A DNA stretch of 41,564 bases from Oleispira sp. (GCA_016765295.1 JAESQF010000111.1:19915-61478); one strand, 5' to 3'. Positions 1 to 8,995 are shown, counted from the first letter of the stretch. The notes: generated by a model not told the origin, from the letters alone. Program-made: numbers and translations.

Positions 1-11
1 GGAGAATAACC

Positions 12-806
12 ATGTCAGCGATTGATAATACCAATGCCGCTTCTTCAGTACTGGATCAATATTCCAGTAGCCGAAATTCGGATCAGCCTAAAAGCAATGA
101 AATGGGGCAGGATGAGTTCTTGAAACTTATGATTGCTGAGTTGAATAATCAAAATCCGTTAGACCCACAAGATAACGGTGAGTTTATTGCACAGCTAGCC
201 CAGTTTTCTACCGTTGAAGGTTTGGATAAGTTAAATAATACCACTGAAAGCATGTCAGATGGCATGCGCTCTAGCCAAGCGTTGCAAGCTTCCTCTTTAG
301 TCGGGCAGTCGGTGATTGTTGCAGGCAATGATTTAGGCTTATTAATGCCGCAAGGCATCATTAGTAGCCAAACGGATTTTCCCGAAACAGCGACCGATTT
401 GAAACTGAATATTGAAGATGAAAATGGTCAGTTATTAGAACAAATATCACTAGGCAATCATGAAAAAGGTGAGATGTCAGTGCGTTGGGATGGTTTGAAT
501 CTGCTGCTCGATGGCAAAATTGTTGATCTGGATTATGACAAACTTAATCGCCAGGAATTCTATGTCGATGAAGCGGGTGATCAGGTATTGAATGAATCAG
601 GGCAGCCGATACGAGTGCCTTATCCGCCCGGTGAATACAGCTTCAAAATTACCGGTGGGGTAGGTGGTAAAACAGAAGAGTTTACAACCTTGATGAGTGC
701 TCGGGTCGATAGCGTTAGCTTAAGCCCAACAGGTTCTGCGACGCTGAATCTTGCCGGTGGCAAGCGTGCAGGGATAGACGAAATAAAACAGATTGTTAAC
801 GAATAA
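12..806 (+). CDS. flgD: Flagellar hook-assembly scaffold (hook cap) FlgD
   Basis: FlgD forms the temporary cap at the tip of the growing hook and directs polymerisation of exported FlgE subunits. The 264-residue product has the FlgD N-terminal signature around residues 30-75 (QDEFLKLMIAELNNQNPLDP, then EFIAQLAQFSTVEGL). The middle and C-terminal part look like the FlgD Ig/tudor-like region, including PYPPGEYSFKITG. It is somewhat longer than the usual ~220-240 residues, with an extra segment around 165-195. GGAGA lies just before the ATG. flgE follows after 24 bp, so the two are probably cotranscribed from a promoter left of the window, presumably with flgBC. Confidence 0.96.
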   Translation: MSAIDNTNAASSVLDQYSSSRNSDQPKSNEMGQDEFLKLMIAELNNQNPLDPQDNGEFIAQLAQFSTVEGLDKLNNTTESMSDGMRSSQALQASSLVGQSVIVAGNDLGLLMPQGIISSQTDFPETATDLKLNIEDENGQLLEQISLGNHEKGEMSVRWDGLNLLLDGKIVDLDYDKLNRQEFYVDEAGDQVLNESGQPIRVPYPPGEYSFKITGGVGGKTEEFTTLMSARVDSVSLSPTGSATLNLAGGKRAGIDEIKQIVNE

Positions 807-830
807 TTGTAGCGTCGTGGAGAAATTATT

Positions 831-3800
831 ATGAGTTTTAATATTGGTTTAAGTGGTATTCGCGCGGCTTCTACAGATTTAGAAGTAACCGGTAATAACA
901 TTGCCAACGCCAGCACCACGGGTTTTAAACAATCCCGAACGGAATTTAGTGATGTTTATACCAGTTCACTATTAGGTACTGGCAGTCAGCCTGTGGGTAG
1001 TGGGGTGATGGTAGAAAACGTTCGCCAGCAATTCAGTCAGGGTAATATCAGTGGTACTGAAAACGCCTTGGATATGGCGATTGATGGTAATGGTTTTTTC
1101 ATTCTAGAAGATCGGGGTTCCATCTCTTATACCCGAGCGGGTTTATTTGGTTTGGATAAAGAGGGCTACGTTGTTGCTAACAATAATGGCCGTCTGCAAG
1201 GTTTCGCTGCCAACTCAGATGGTGTGGTGAGTGGGGTATTGGGAGATATACAAATTCAAGTGGGTAACCAGGCGCCGGCATTAACCAGCCGAGTTTCGGC
1301 TATTTTAAACTTAGATGCCGGTGAAGAAGTATTGCAGGAACAAGGCTTGCAGTTAACCTCTAATGGTTTGGCAATAGGTGTTGCAGACTCGGGAATTATT
1401 GAATCGACGTCATCGACCTTAGTGGCAGCAGGGCAGCCAACCACGGCAGGGGTTCCGTCTCTACTTAATTGGACAGCAAATACGGGCGGGGTGGGTAATA
1501 CTTTACCGTTGATATTACCGACCCCTGTTACTACAGTTGCTGATGTTGCGGCTCTAGGCACCGTTGCTACTTTAGGAGCAGGTGTTCCTGTGGAAATTCA
1601 ATTTGACATCGGTGATGGTAACGGATTACAGACAGTCAGCGTACCTGCGATTACAGCGGGAGCACTTACGGCTGCTGGGGTTATTGCGGAAATACAGACG
1701 GCAATTAATAATGTTTTTGGCTCGCAAGAACTGACGGCTTCTATAGCGACTACGGGTGAGTTGGTCATTTCAAGAGCGGGTTTTAACGGTACGAATGGCA
1801 CCAGCTTTACCACCAATGACCTTACCTTTAATTCCATCTTCGGAGCCCCAGCAGCGGGTGTTCAGCCAGGGATTTCCGGTTCACCATTATTTGTGGGTTC
1901 AACGCCAATCACGGCGGATTTTCGATCGATACCAGGCACCTTAACCACCACTCGAACAACAGCGACTCCACCTTTAGGTATTGTTATCTCTGACCCAGGT
2001 GCTCCGCACCAATTAACAGCCGATAATGGTTATACAAATCTAGATTTGTCTACCGCGAGTACCAATGTACTCGCATTTAATATCGCCACTGAAGGGGGGG
2101 CAACTTATCCAATTAATCTCAGTGAAGCCGTATGGGCTGCCGCAATCGGTGTGTACCCTGCTATACCACCAGCAGACCCTACCTACGTCTCTATTACTGC
2201 GCAAGAGGTAGCGGATGAAATTAATCGTCAAATCACCGCAAGTGCGCCGGTAACCTTGCCGGTTACGGTCCCCCCAGCTATTTCAATGAATGCCGAAACT
2301 AGAGCTGTCGTTATCGGTGGACGGATTGAGTTCCAGGCCAATACGATTGCCCCCACATCTGCCAACGGTGACTTCATTCAAATTGCAGATAACAATGTTT
2401 CTTCGGTTAATTTCAATCTCAATAATTTAGGCTTCTTAAGCACCAATCGGTTTGATGGTGGAACCGAGCCAGTACTGGCTAATAATCAGTTTGCGTTAGA
2501 AGTAACTAGTACCAGTGGTAATGGTGCAGGGCCCTTTGATATCGTTATTCCAGCGAATAATTATGCCAGTCTTGAAGATGTCGCCGTCGCCGTACAGCAG
2601 CAGATTGATGTGTATATTGGTTCCACGGGATTAAACGGCAAAGTGACGGTGGCTGCAGTGGGTGGCCAACTGGTGTTTACGAATACTTTTGTCGGTGGTG
2701 GTGAAGGTATCGCCATTACACCAACGGTGGCAGAGCCACAAGCGGTTGTCGGGCTTGGCTTAAATAGCATATTTGCCGTGACGGGGCAGAATGAAATCGA
2801 TAAAACCAATTCCTTCCGTCTTAATTTAACCGTACCGGCCCCCGATAATGATAACCGCTCAGGCTCTGTTTTAATCAGCTTGGATGAGGATTACCGCTCA
2901 GTTCAGCAGCTAGCCACGAGTATTAATCGCCAGTTAAACAGCCAAAATGCCAACGATTATATTGGTATTCGCGCCCAAGCCGTTGAAATAAGCCCTAAAG
3001 TTGTACCGCCACAATTTACCTTAGAATTATTGGCTGTGGAAGAGGGTGAAGCTTCCATTATAAGTATTTCTGACTTAACCGCTTCTGGCCCTGATATTAG
3101 TTCAGAAGAACTGTTTGCAATTTTGCAAACTAACCCAGCGGATGGCAGTTTATTAACCACAGGTATTGAAGGGGTGAATAACCAATACCCAGAACAGATA
3201 GCAACGATTGTTGACCCTGATGGTAATGAAACAGTAGTAACGATACCAGAGGGCACTGAGGCGAATGAAATTGCCAGTATTTTTAATCAGCAGCCAGGGA
3301 TTACTGCGACGGCGAATACAGTGATGACGATTCCGTTATCCAGTTATAATAATCCGGGTAATATTATGAGTTTGACGGTAAATGGTCAGCGTTTAACGTC
3401 AACGACCTTACCGGAATTGGCTGATGAAATTGTTAGTTATCGTGGCACCACCTTGCCTGGTTTTACCGCAGAAGTGAATGAGTTTGGCGACTTAGTGATC
3501 ACCAATGAAATCGGTCGTGATGTAAAAATAGAGATTGATAGTGCCTCTCCAACGGATAGCCTAGTGGTTATTGGGGCGGTAAATACCGGCCCCGTGGTAT
3601 TGGGAGGAACGGCAACGGCAGCAACGGCAGCAGCGGTGGGTGGTCATATCACCTTTACCTTAAATGAAGGTTATGTGATGCAAAATCCTATTCCTGTAGT
3701 TTCAGGATTATTTGGTGCACTAAGCGAAGATGAATTTACCCCCATTATATTAAATTCTTTTGATCCTTTAGATCAAAATACCTATAACCATGCAACATCG

Positions 3801-4592
3801 TTAACGATGTACGATAGCTTGGGTAATGATCATGTGATGACTCAATTTTTTGTTAAAGAACCGTTAGATCCGACCCGCCCTAATGAGGCGAATATTTGGG
3901 CGATGTATATAACGGTTGATGGGCAAGAGGTAGGGGATCCTGATTCAACTTTAGACTTCCCCGAAAATCTTGTGCCTACTCGAGCGCGTTATGAATTGTT
4001 TTTTAATCAGGATGGCACCTTAGATACTGACGCGACCGGCGATATGTTTGTAACGAATTGGGATCCAGTTGATGGTCAGGGGGACCCGACTGGGGCAATG
4101 ACTTCGTTAAATATTTTAGAAGGGGGTTTACCGTTGACGGAGCCACCAAGTAACTCAAACTTCGAAGTTATTCTTGATGGTTCGACCCAGTTTGGTAGCT
4201 CTTTCGCGGTCAGTGAGGTCAGTCAAAATGGTTATGCCACTGGGCGATTAGCAGGTTTAGAAGTAGACCAAGAGGGGGTTATCTTTGCCCGTTATACCAA
4301 TGGTCAGGCGCAAGTTTTGGGACAAGTAGCGCTGGCAAACTTCCGTAATCCAGAAGGGCTAACGCCCTTAGGCGATACGGGTTGGGCGGAATCCTTTGAA
4401 TCTGGTGTTGCGACCGTAGGCTCGCCACGAACCGCATCATTTGGTCAAATACGAGCGTCGGCGTTAGAAGATTCTAACGTTGATATTTCTGAAGAACTGG
4501 TAGGCTTGATTATCGCGCAACGGAACTTCCAGGCCAGTGCGAAAACCATTGAAACTATGGATCAGGTGACCCAAACCATTCTGAATATTTGA
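831..4592 (+). CDS. flgE: Giant flagellar hook protein FlgE
   Basis: FlgE polymerises into the hook, the universal joint between rod and filament. Both conserved ends are present. The N-terminus has the rod/hook motif (GLSGIRAASTDLEVTGNNIANAST, given here only as a position: residues 6-29), and the C-terminus has ALEDSNVDISEELVGLI followed by AQRNFQASAKTIETMDQVTQ. A FlgE core motif, LTMYDSLGNDHVMTQFF, lies near residue 985. At 1253 residues it is about three times the usual ~400. The extra ~700 residues (about 240-970) hold roughly five Ala/Thr/Val/Asn-rich beta-type segments starting near 250, 410, 550, 658 and 828. Each is 80-110 residues and alternates a strand-like N-x-F-x-L-x-[VI] stretch with an amphipathic A/Q-rich helix. 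One intact frame with normal ends argues against a fusion artefact. A strong hairpin follows the stop. Confidence 0.95.
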   Translation: MSFNIGLSGIRAASTDLEVTGNNIANASTTGFKQSRTEFSDVYTSSLLGTGSQPVGSGVMVENVRQQFSQGNISGTENALDMAIDGNGFFILEDRGSISYTRAGLFGLDKEGYVVANNNGRLQGFAANSDGVVSGVLGDIQIQVGNQAPALTSRVSAILNLDAGEEVLQEQGLQLTSNGLAIGVADSGIIESTSSTLVAAGQPTTAGVPSLLNWTANTGGVGNTLPLILPTPVTTVADVAALGTVATLGAGVPVEIQFDIGDGNGLQTVSVPAITAGALTAAGVIAEIQTAINNVFGSQELTASIATTGELVISRAGFNGTNGTSFTTNDLTFNSIFGAPAAGVQPGISGSPLFVGSTPITADFRSIPGTLTTTRTTATPPLGIVISDPGAPHQLTADNGYTNLDLSTASTNVLAFNIATEGGATYPINLSEAVWAAAIGVYPAIPPADPTYVSITAQEVADEINRQITASAPVTLPVTVPPAISMNAETRAVVIGGRIEFQANTIAPTSANGDFIQIADNNVSSVNFNLNNLGFLSTNRFDGGTEPVLANNQFALEVTSTSGNGAGPFDIVIPANNYASLEDVAVAVQQQIDVYIGSTGLNGKVTVAAVGGQLVFTNTFVGGGEGIAITPTVAEPQAVVGLGLNSIFAVTGQNEIDKTNSFRLNLTVPAPDNDNRSGSVLISLDEDYRSVQQLATSINRQLNSQNANDYIGIRAQAVEISPKVVPPQFTLELLAVEEGEASIISISDLTASGPDISSEELFAILQTNPADGSLLTTGIEGVNNQYPEQIATIVDPDGNETVVTIPEGTEANEIASIFNQQPGITATANTVMTIPLSSYNNPGNIMSLTVNGQRLTSTTLPELADEIVSYRGTTLPGFTAEVNEFGDLVITNEIGRDVKIEIDSASPTDSLVVIGAVNTGPVVLGGTATAATAAAVGGHITFTLNEGYVMQNPIPVVSGLFGALSEDEFTPIILNSFDPLDQNTYNHATSLTMYDSLGNDHVMTQFFVKEPLDPTRPNEANIWAMYITVDGQEVGDPDSTLDFPENLVPTRARYELFFNQDGTLDTDATGDMFVTNWDPVDGQGDPTGAMTSLNILEGGLPLTEPPSNSNFEVILDGSTQFGSSFAVSEVSQNGYATGRLAGLEVDQEGVIFARYTNGQAQVLGQVALANFRNPEGLTPLGDTGWAESFESGVATVGSPRTASFGQIRASALEDSNVDISEELVGLIIAQRNFQASAKTIETMDQVTQTILNI

Positions 4593-4599
4593 TTTAAAT

Positions 4600-4650
4600 A
4601 ACGGCAGACCATCACCGCCTAATAATTTATTAGGCGGATGGTTTGCCGTT
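4600..4650 (+). terminator. Long hairpin after flgE, probable terminator or stabiliser
   Basis: A nearly perfect hairpin starts 8 bp after the flgE stop. The inner arms CCGCCTAATAA (4615-4625) and TTATTAGGCGG (4627-4637) match completely. Outer pairs CCAT/ATGG and AACGGCA/TGCCGTT extend it across 4600-4650. The downstream T-run is weak (TTTATCTTT), so it could act as an intrinsic terminator or as a 3' stabiliser of the flgDE message. It separates flgDE from the flgF promoter. Confidence 0.75.
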
Positions 4651-4734
4651 TATCTTTGCCGCTTTTTCTTCTTACGCATTTTTTCATTTCTCTAATATCC
4701 GCTAAGCCCTTAATAACTCAGTATTTTATAAATC

Positions 4735-4750
4735 TGGCACCACCTTTGCA
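4735..4750 (+). promoter_or_regulatory. Sigma-54 promoter of flgF
   Basis: TGGCAC-CACCT-TTGCA is an exact match to the RpoN -24/-12 consensus, with GG and GC 12 bp apart. It ends 48 bp before the flgF ATG, which has AAGGAG just upstream. The expected start is near 4761. It implies that flgFGHI and the small ORF at 8304 form a separate sigma-54 unit. Confidence 0.88.
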
Positions 4751-4798
4751 ACGTCTTAATTAAAGCAATATTAATGATAGATTTTAAGGAGTTGGATT

Positions 4799-5551
4799 AT
4801 GGATCGCGTTTTATACATCGCAATGTCCGGAGCCAAACAAAACATGGTGAGCCAAACGACTCACGCAAATAATTTGGCCAATGCCAGTACCGCAGGCTTT
4901 CGTTCTGATTATACCCAATCTCGCGCTCAGCCTGTTTTTGGTGATCATTTTCCAACTCGTGCTTTTGCTATGGCAGAACGCCCAGCCAGTGACTTACGCC
5001 AAGGGCCCTTACAAGAAACCGGACGTCCTATGGATGTAACCATCGAAGGTGAAGGTTGGTTTGTTGTACAAGGGGCTGATGGTGAAGAAGCTTATACTCG
5101 CTCGGGCGACTTAACGGTTGATCCTCAAGGACGATTATTAAATGGCCGTGGATTACAAATGATGTCGGGTGGTGGCCCTGCGGTTTTGCCCCCCTTTGAA
5201 AGTATCGAAATTGCTCGTGATGGCACCATTTCTATTCAAGGCCAAGGAGAAGGCGCTGAAGCCGTTGCTGAAGTACTGCAACTGCGAATGGTTAATCCTG
5301 ATCCCAAAACCTTAGAAAAAGGCACCGACGGTTTATTTCGGATTCGTGGCCGACAGCCAGGTGATCCTGGGGCTGCAATTGATCCAAACATGTCGTTAGT
5401 CAGTGGTTTTATTGAAGGCAGTAACGTCAACGCAGTGACAGAATTAACCCAAGTATTAGCGATGAATCGCCAGTATGAAATGCAAGTGAAATTAATGAAA
5501 ACCGCTGATGAAAACAGCGCGGCTACAACGCAATTATTAAGTGCGCAATAA
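4799..5551 (+). CDS. flgF: Proximal/distal rod protein FlgF
   Basis: FlgF is a rod subunit between the proximal rod and FlgG, exported through the flagellar type III system. The 250-residue product has normal length and the rod signature HANNLANASTAGFRSDYTQS around residues 22-41. A central FlgF/G-like segment follows (RPMDVTIEGEGWFVVQ, then EAYTRSGDLTVDPQGRLL). The conserved C-terminal helix includes SNVNAVTELTQVLAMNRQYEMQVK. It is the first gene behind the sigma-54 promoter at 4735-4750, and flgG follows after 42 bp. FlgF is distinguished from FlgG by position and by the less canonical NLAN region. Confidence 0.95.
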   Translation: MDRVLYIAMSGAKQNMVSQTTHANNLANASTAGFRSDYTQSRAQPVFGDHFPTRAFAMAERPASDLRQGPLQETGRPMDVTIEGEGWFVVQGADGEEAYTRSGDLTVDPQGRLLNGRGLQMMSGGGPAVLPPFESIEIARDGTISIQGQGEGAEAVAEVLQLRMVNPDPKTLEKGTDGLFRIRGRQPGDPGAAIDPNMSLVSGFIEGSNVNAVTELTQVLAMNRQYEMQVKLMKTADENSAATTQLLSAQ

Positions 5552-5593
5552 CTATAAACGCAATAGATAGAAGCGCACTGCGCGGAGAACATT

Positions 5594-6379
5594 ATGCATT
5601 CAGCTTTATGGGTTAGTAAAAGTGGTTTAGAGGCGCAAGACCTTGCGTTAACCGTGGTATCAAACAACTTAGCCAACGTAGCGACGACGGGCTTTAAAAA
5701 AGATCGCCCAGTATTTGAAGATTTATTGTATCAAATCAAGCGTCAACCGGGAGCGAACTCTTCTGCGGATACGCGCCTGCCTTCGGGACTGCAAGTGGGT
5801 ACGGGGGTAAGGGCGGCGGGCACGCAAAAAATATTCACCACCGGTACTTTGCAGTTAACGGATCAGCCTTTGGATATGGCGATTAACGGTCGTGGTTTTT
5901 TCCAAATACAAATGCCCGACGGAACACTTTCTTATACCCGTGATGGTACTTTTCATATCAATGATGAAGGCACCATAGTGAATGTAAATGGTTATGCCCT
6001 AGAGCCACAAATTGATATCCCTGAGCAAACCAATCAATTAACCATCAGTACGGATGGCATCGTACAGGCGACACTTTTTGGTGATCCAGATCCGCAAGAA
6101 CTCGGACAAATAGATTTAGTGGATTTCATTAACCCCGCGGGCTTGCAATCAACCGGTGGCAATTTATATAAAGAAACCGCAGCCAGTGGTGACCCTACGG
6201 TTGGGGTGGCGGCTAATGATGGCTTTGGCTCGATTGAGCAAGGGGCATTAGAAAATTCAAACGTTGAAGTCGTCGAAGAATTGGTAAAAATGATTACTGT
6301 CCAGCGTGCGTATGAAATGAACTCGAAAGTTGTTTCCGCCGCAGATCAGATGTTGCAGTTCTTAACCCAGAACACTTAA
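5594..6379 (+). CDS. flgG: Distal rod protein FlgG
   Basis: FlgG forms the distal rod, the drive shaft that passes through the P and L rings. The 261-residue length is exactly typical. The N-terminus reads MHSALWVSKSGLEAQDLALT followed by VVSNNLANVATTGFKKDRP. The middle has QPLDMAINGRGFFQIQMPDG, and the C-terminus has GALENSNVEVVEELVKMI and QRAYEMNSKVVSAADQM. All are hallmark FlgG positions. GCGGAGA precedes the ATG. It is in the flgF operon, 42 bp after flgF and 52 bp before flgH. Unlike FlgE, this rod protein is not expanded, which makes the enlargement specific to hook, junction, filament and cap. Confidence 0.97.
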   Translation: MHSALWVSKSGLEAQDLALTVVSNNLANVATTGFKKDRPVFEDLLYQIKRQPGANSSADTRLPSGLQVGTGVRAAGTQKIFTTGTLQLTDQPLDMAINGRGFFQIQMPDGTLSYTRDGTFHINDEGTIVNVNGYALEPQIDIPEQTNQLTISTDGIVQATLFGDPDPQELGQIDLVDFINPAGLQSTGGNLYKETAASGDPTVGVAANDGFGSIEQGALENSNVEVVEELVKMITVQRAYEMNSKVVSAADQMLQFLTQNT

Positions 6380-6431
6380 TTGAATCTATTTGATTGAAAG
6401 ACTATTTTTAATATTGAAAGAGCGGAGAAAT

Positions 6432-7142
6432 ATGATGAAGTTTATTAAAAATTTAATTCCCGCAAGGATGCTAATGACCGGGATATTGATTATTGCCGCG
6501 ACGGGCTGTACCAGTGTGCCTTTTGAAGAAGACGTCTATCCGAATGACCCTGACTTTGCTCCAGTTCCGGCTTCTTCTTTACAAGCACCACCGAGTATTA
6601 ATGGCTCTTTATATAGAAGCAATTACAGCTTGAGCCTTTTTTCAGATCAGCAAGCGACTCAAGTAGGGGACATTATTACGGTGATCTTTGATGAACGCTA
6701 TAACTCGTCAAAGTCTGCGGAAACTAAATCGCAAAAAGATTCCTCCAATGAAATAGTTCCCGTAAGTATTATGGGAACAGTACCGGCTTGGCAGAATTTG
6801 GGCCTAGATATCAATGTTGAACAAAATCGTACTTTCAAAGGTAAGGGCGATGCTGATCGCAGTAATAGCTTAAGTGGCACGATATCTGTAACAGTTTCAG
6901 ATATCTTACCCAGTGGTGTATTACAGATACGCGGGGAAAAATGGTTAACCTTAAGCGAAGGTGATGAATACATTCGTATTATTGGCTTAATTCGTCCGCA
7001 AGATATCACTCCGGAAAATACCGTGATGTCTAGTAAGGTAGCGGATGCACGGATTCAATTTGGTGGCCGTGGCAACCTGAGCAACGCAACCAAAGAAGGT
7101 TGGTTTGGTCGTATGACAAACAGCCCATGGTGGCCTTTCTAA
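6432..7142 (+). CDS. flgH: Flagellar L-ring lipoprotein FlgH
   Basis: FlgH assembles the outer-membrane L ring, the bushing around the rod. I place the start at the ATG at 6432, which has GCGGAGAA just upstream. An upstream in-frame ATG at 6390 lacks such a site and would bury the signal peptide. The signal reads [20 protein letters not shown], then IAATGC with Cys26 as the likely lipidated residue; the lipobox is slightly atypical, with Ala at -3. Family motifs are [39 protein letters not shown], and GLIRPQDI near residue 190. The product is 236 residues, a usual size. The stop codon lies in the first copy of a 16-bp tandem duplication shared with the flgI leader. Confidence 0.95.
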   Translation: MMKFIKNLIPARMLMTGILIIAATGCTSVPFEEDVYPNDPDFAPVPASSLQAPPSINGSLYRSNYSLSLFSDQQATQVGDIITVIFDERYNSSKSAETKSQKDSSNEIVPVSIMGTVPAWQNLGLDINVEQNRTFKGKGDADRSNSLSGTISVTVSDILPSGVLQIRGEKWLTLSEGDEYIRIIGLIRPQDITPENTVMSSKVADARIQFGGRGNLSNATKEGWFGRMTNSPWWPF

Positions 7143-7164
7143 TAAGAGGCCTTTCTAATAAGAG
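7133..7164 (+). repeat. 16-bp perfect tandem duplication across the flgH stop
   Basis: GCCTTTCTAATAAGAG occurs at 7133-7148 and again at 7149-7164. The first copy encodes the last FlgH residues and its TAA. The second carries the AAGAGG that serves as the ribosome binding site before the flgI ATG at 7172. The duplication therefore gives the junction a second stop and a second Shine-Dalgarno-like sequence without changing either protein. Confidence 0.9.
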
Positions 7165-7171
7165 GATTTAT

Positions 7172-8275
7172 ATGATGATTATTTGGCGCTTTGTAGTTTT
7201 TGTCATTTTAATGCTACCGATGATTTTTAATACCGTGCAAGCAGAGCGTATTAAAGACATCACCTCTATTGCAGGGGTACGGAGTAATCAGTTGATTGGT
7301 TACGGTCTAGTCGTCGGGTTAGATGGAAGTGGCGATAAAGCCCCTTTTACAACACAGACATTTAAAAACATGATGGCAGAGTTTGGTATTACCATTCCTA
7401 ATGGCGCTGATCCAAAATTGAAAAATGTCGCAGCAGTCTCTATTACTGCTGAAATGCCCGCATTTGCTAAACCTGGGCAGCGTTTAGATATTACCGTGTC
7501 ATCATTAGGTAATGCGAAAAGTTTACGCGGTGGCTCATTATTGTTCTCTCCGCTCAAGGGGGCAGACGGGCAAGTGTATGCATTAGCTCAAGGGAGTTTA
7601 GTCGTCGGCGGTTTTGGTGTAGAGGGAAGAGACGGCTCTAAAATCACAGTGAATATTCCGAGTGTGGGTCGTATTCCGAATGGCGCTATTATTGAGCGAG
7701 CAATTCCAAATACCTTTGGTCATGGTGATAGCTTAATCTTAAACTTAGATCAGGCAAATTTTACAACGGCCAGACATATCATCGATACGTTAAATGATTT
7801 ATTAGGCCCAGGTACTGCGGCAGCGCTAGATGGAACGTCTATTCGTATCAGTGCCCCGCGAGACTTAAGTCAGCGAGTTTCGTTTTTATCGGTTATCGAA
7901 AATATAGAAGTAAAAATGGGACAAGCCCGAGCACGGGTGATTATTAATTCGCGCACGGGTACGATTGTTATGAGCCAGCATGTGAGAATTGATGCTGTGG
8001 CGGTTACTCACGGAAGTTTAACGGTGACGGTGCAAGAAAACTTTGACGTCGTGCAGCCCAACGCCTTTGGCGATGGCGAAACAGCAATCGTACCCAAAAC
8101 GGAAATTAATGCTGAGCAAGAAAATAATAAGATGTTCAACTTCGCTCCCGGAGTGTCTTTGAGTCAAATTGTTGATGCGGTAAATGAGGTCGGGGCATCA
8201 CCAGGGGATTTAATGGCTATACTAGAAGCATTGAAGCAAGCCGGTGCTCTGAAGGCTGAGCTGATTGTCATATAA
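7172..8275 (+). CDS. flgI: Flagellar P-ring protein FlgI
   Basis: FlgI is secreted by Sec to the periplasm and forms the peptidoglycan-associated P ring around the rod. I choose the ATG at 7172 (AAGAGG upstream). It gives 367 residues and a clean signal peptide: [15 protein letters not shown] as the hydrophobic core, then cleavage after NTVQA before ERIKD. The upstream in-frame start at 7100 would overlap flgH and hide the signal. Family motifs include [58 protein letters not shown] and, at the C-terminus, [20 protein letters not shown]. The small ORF at 8304 follows after 28 bp. Confidence 0.96.
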   Translation: MMIIWRFVVFVILMLPMIFNTVQAERIKDITSIAGVRSNQLIGYGLVVGLDGSGDKAPFTTQTFKNMMAEFGITIPNGADPKLKNVAAVSITAEMPAFAKPGQRLDITVSSLGNAKSLRGGSLLFSPLKGADGQVYALAQGSLVVGGFGVEGRDGSKITVNIPSVGRIPNGAIIERAIPNTFGHGDSLILNLDQANFTTARHIIDTLNDLLGPGTAAALDGTSIRISAPRDLSQRVSFLSVIENIEVKMGQARARVIINSRTGTIVMSQHVRIDAVAVTHGSLTVTVQENFDVVQPNAFGDGETAIVPKTEINAEQENNKMFNFAPGVSLSQIVDAVNEVGASPGDLMAILEALKQAGALKAELIVI

Positions 8276-8303
8276 CTAATAGTCATTTAACTAGGAGGCA
8301 TAG

Positions 8304-8597
8304 ATGTCAAGTTTCAATCCTTTATTAGATGACATTGAAGCCTTGTCAGCAGAAATTCATTCTTTGTTAAAGCAGGGGGTGAAAGAGCTCAGTGATAAGC
8401 GTATCGATCAACGTCAGCGAAAGATTGAGCTACTTTTTATTCACCCAGATCGCATTAGTCAAAACGATCAGCAGCGATTAATTGCGATGCTAGATCAAGA
8501 TGAAATCATTAAGCATCAGCTAGAGCAAGAGCAACAGGATTACCACAACCGCAATCGTAAGCGCTCTAAACTTAAGCTTTATAATCAAAATAGCTGA
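8304..8597 (+). CDS. Small helical protein, possible displaced FliT-type chaperone
   Basis: This 97-residue ORF has a strong TAGGAGG site and lies 28 bp after flgI, so it looks translated. It is highly charged and predicted helical, with no signal peptide or membrane segment. The pattern is an N-terminal helix (LLDDIEALSAEIHSLLKQGV), a KRIDQRQRKIELLF stretch, then LDQDEIIKHQLEQEQQDY and a basic tail (RNRKRSKLKLY). That resembles FliT-family chaperones: a QR-x-ll-x-lF helix, a D-x-x-I helix and a basic end. FliT binds FliD and is usually encoded next to fliS, but no fliT lies between fliS and fleQ here. The FliT idea is inference from pattern and absence; it could instead be an unrelated flgI-flgJ spacer protein. 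Confidence 0.6.
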   Translation: MSSFNPLLDDIEALSAEIHSLLKQGVKELSDKRIDQRQRKIELLFIHPDRISQNDQQRLIAMLDQDEIIKHQLEQEQQDYHNRNRKRSKLKLYNQNS

Positions 8598-8618
8598 AGG
8601 AATGCTGGTTTATTAACC

Positions 8619-8783
8619 GCAGTGCATTCAGCACATCCATGTACTTCACCCTTCGGGCAGATTTTATCTGTGAAAATTGGCTTTCCTGCCAATTTGTCGC
8701 TTGTCGACCGATATCGGGTATTTCGTTCTACGGGACGTCATGGATACGCCGTTTACACCCAATACCGATCTGCGAAATGCTGA
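8619..8783. repeat. Structured non-coding element, possible interspersed repeat
   Basis: Nested inverted repeats define this block. TCAGCA at 8628-8633 pairs with TGCTGA at 8778-8783. ATCCATG at 8635-8641 pairs with CATGGAT at 8739-8745. ATCGGGTATT at 8713-8722 pairs with AATACC-GAT at 8761-8769. A perfect 8-bp hairpin AAATTGGC/GCCAATTT sits at 8674-8695. Parts recur downstream: TACGCCGTTTACACCC (8745-8760) versus TACGGCGTTTACAGCC (8892-8907), 14 of 16 identical, and GCAGTGC at 8619-8625 and 8869-8875. This suggests a small non-coding repeat element or MITE-like remnant. Genome copy number cannot be seen here. Confidence 0.55.
8674..8695. other. Perfect 8-bp stem hairpin inside the intergenic element
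   Basis: AAATTGGC (8674-8681) and GCCAATTT (8688-8695) flank a 6-nt loop, TTTCCT. There is no T-run after it, so it is not a classical terminator. It is the most stable local structure in the gap and could be an RNA-processing or repeat-internal hairpin. Confidence 0.6.
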
Positions 8784-8995
8784 CAACAATTTAAATATTA
8801 GCCGTCATATGTATTTCTTTAATCAATCAAGAATCTAAAAAAGAGTTCGTGGCTATGTATTACCTAATGCAGTGCTTGGAAAATTCTAGAGTACGGCGTT
8901 TACAGCCTTAAGATAAGCGGCAAACCCTTGCCACTTTAGTCATCACAAAATCCAACACTCCCTTCAAAACCCCATAAAACCTACAATCTGATAGT

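Noticed and set aside
831-4592. flgE as a fusion of two genes or an assembly error
   Set aside because: The frame is uninterrupted, both conserved FlgE ends are present, and FlgK, FliC and FliD show the same type of central expansion.
6390-6431. Upstream ATG start for flgH at 6390
   Set aside because: It would put 14 residues before the lipoprotein signal and lacks a ribosome site, whereas 6432 has GCGGAGAA.
7100-7171. Upstream start for flgI overlapping the end of flgH
   Set aside because: It would bury the Sec signal peptide; 7172 has AAGAGG and gives a standard FlgI.
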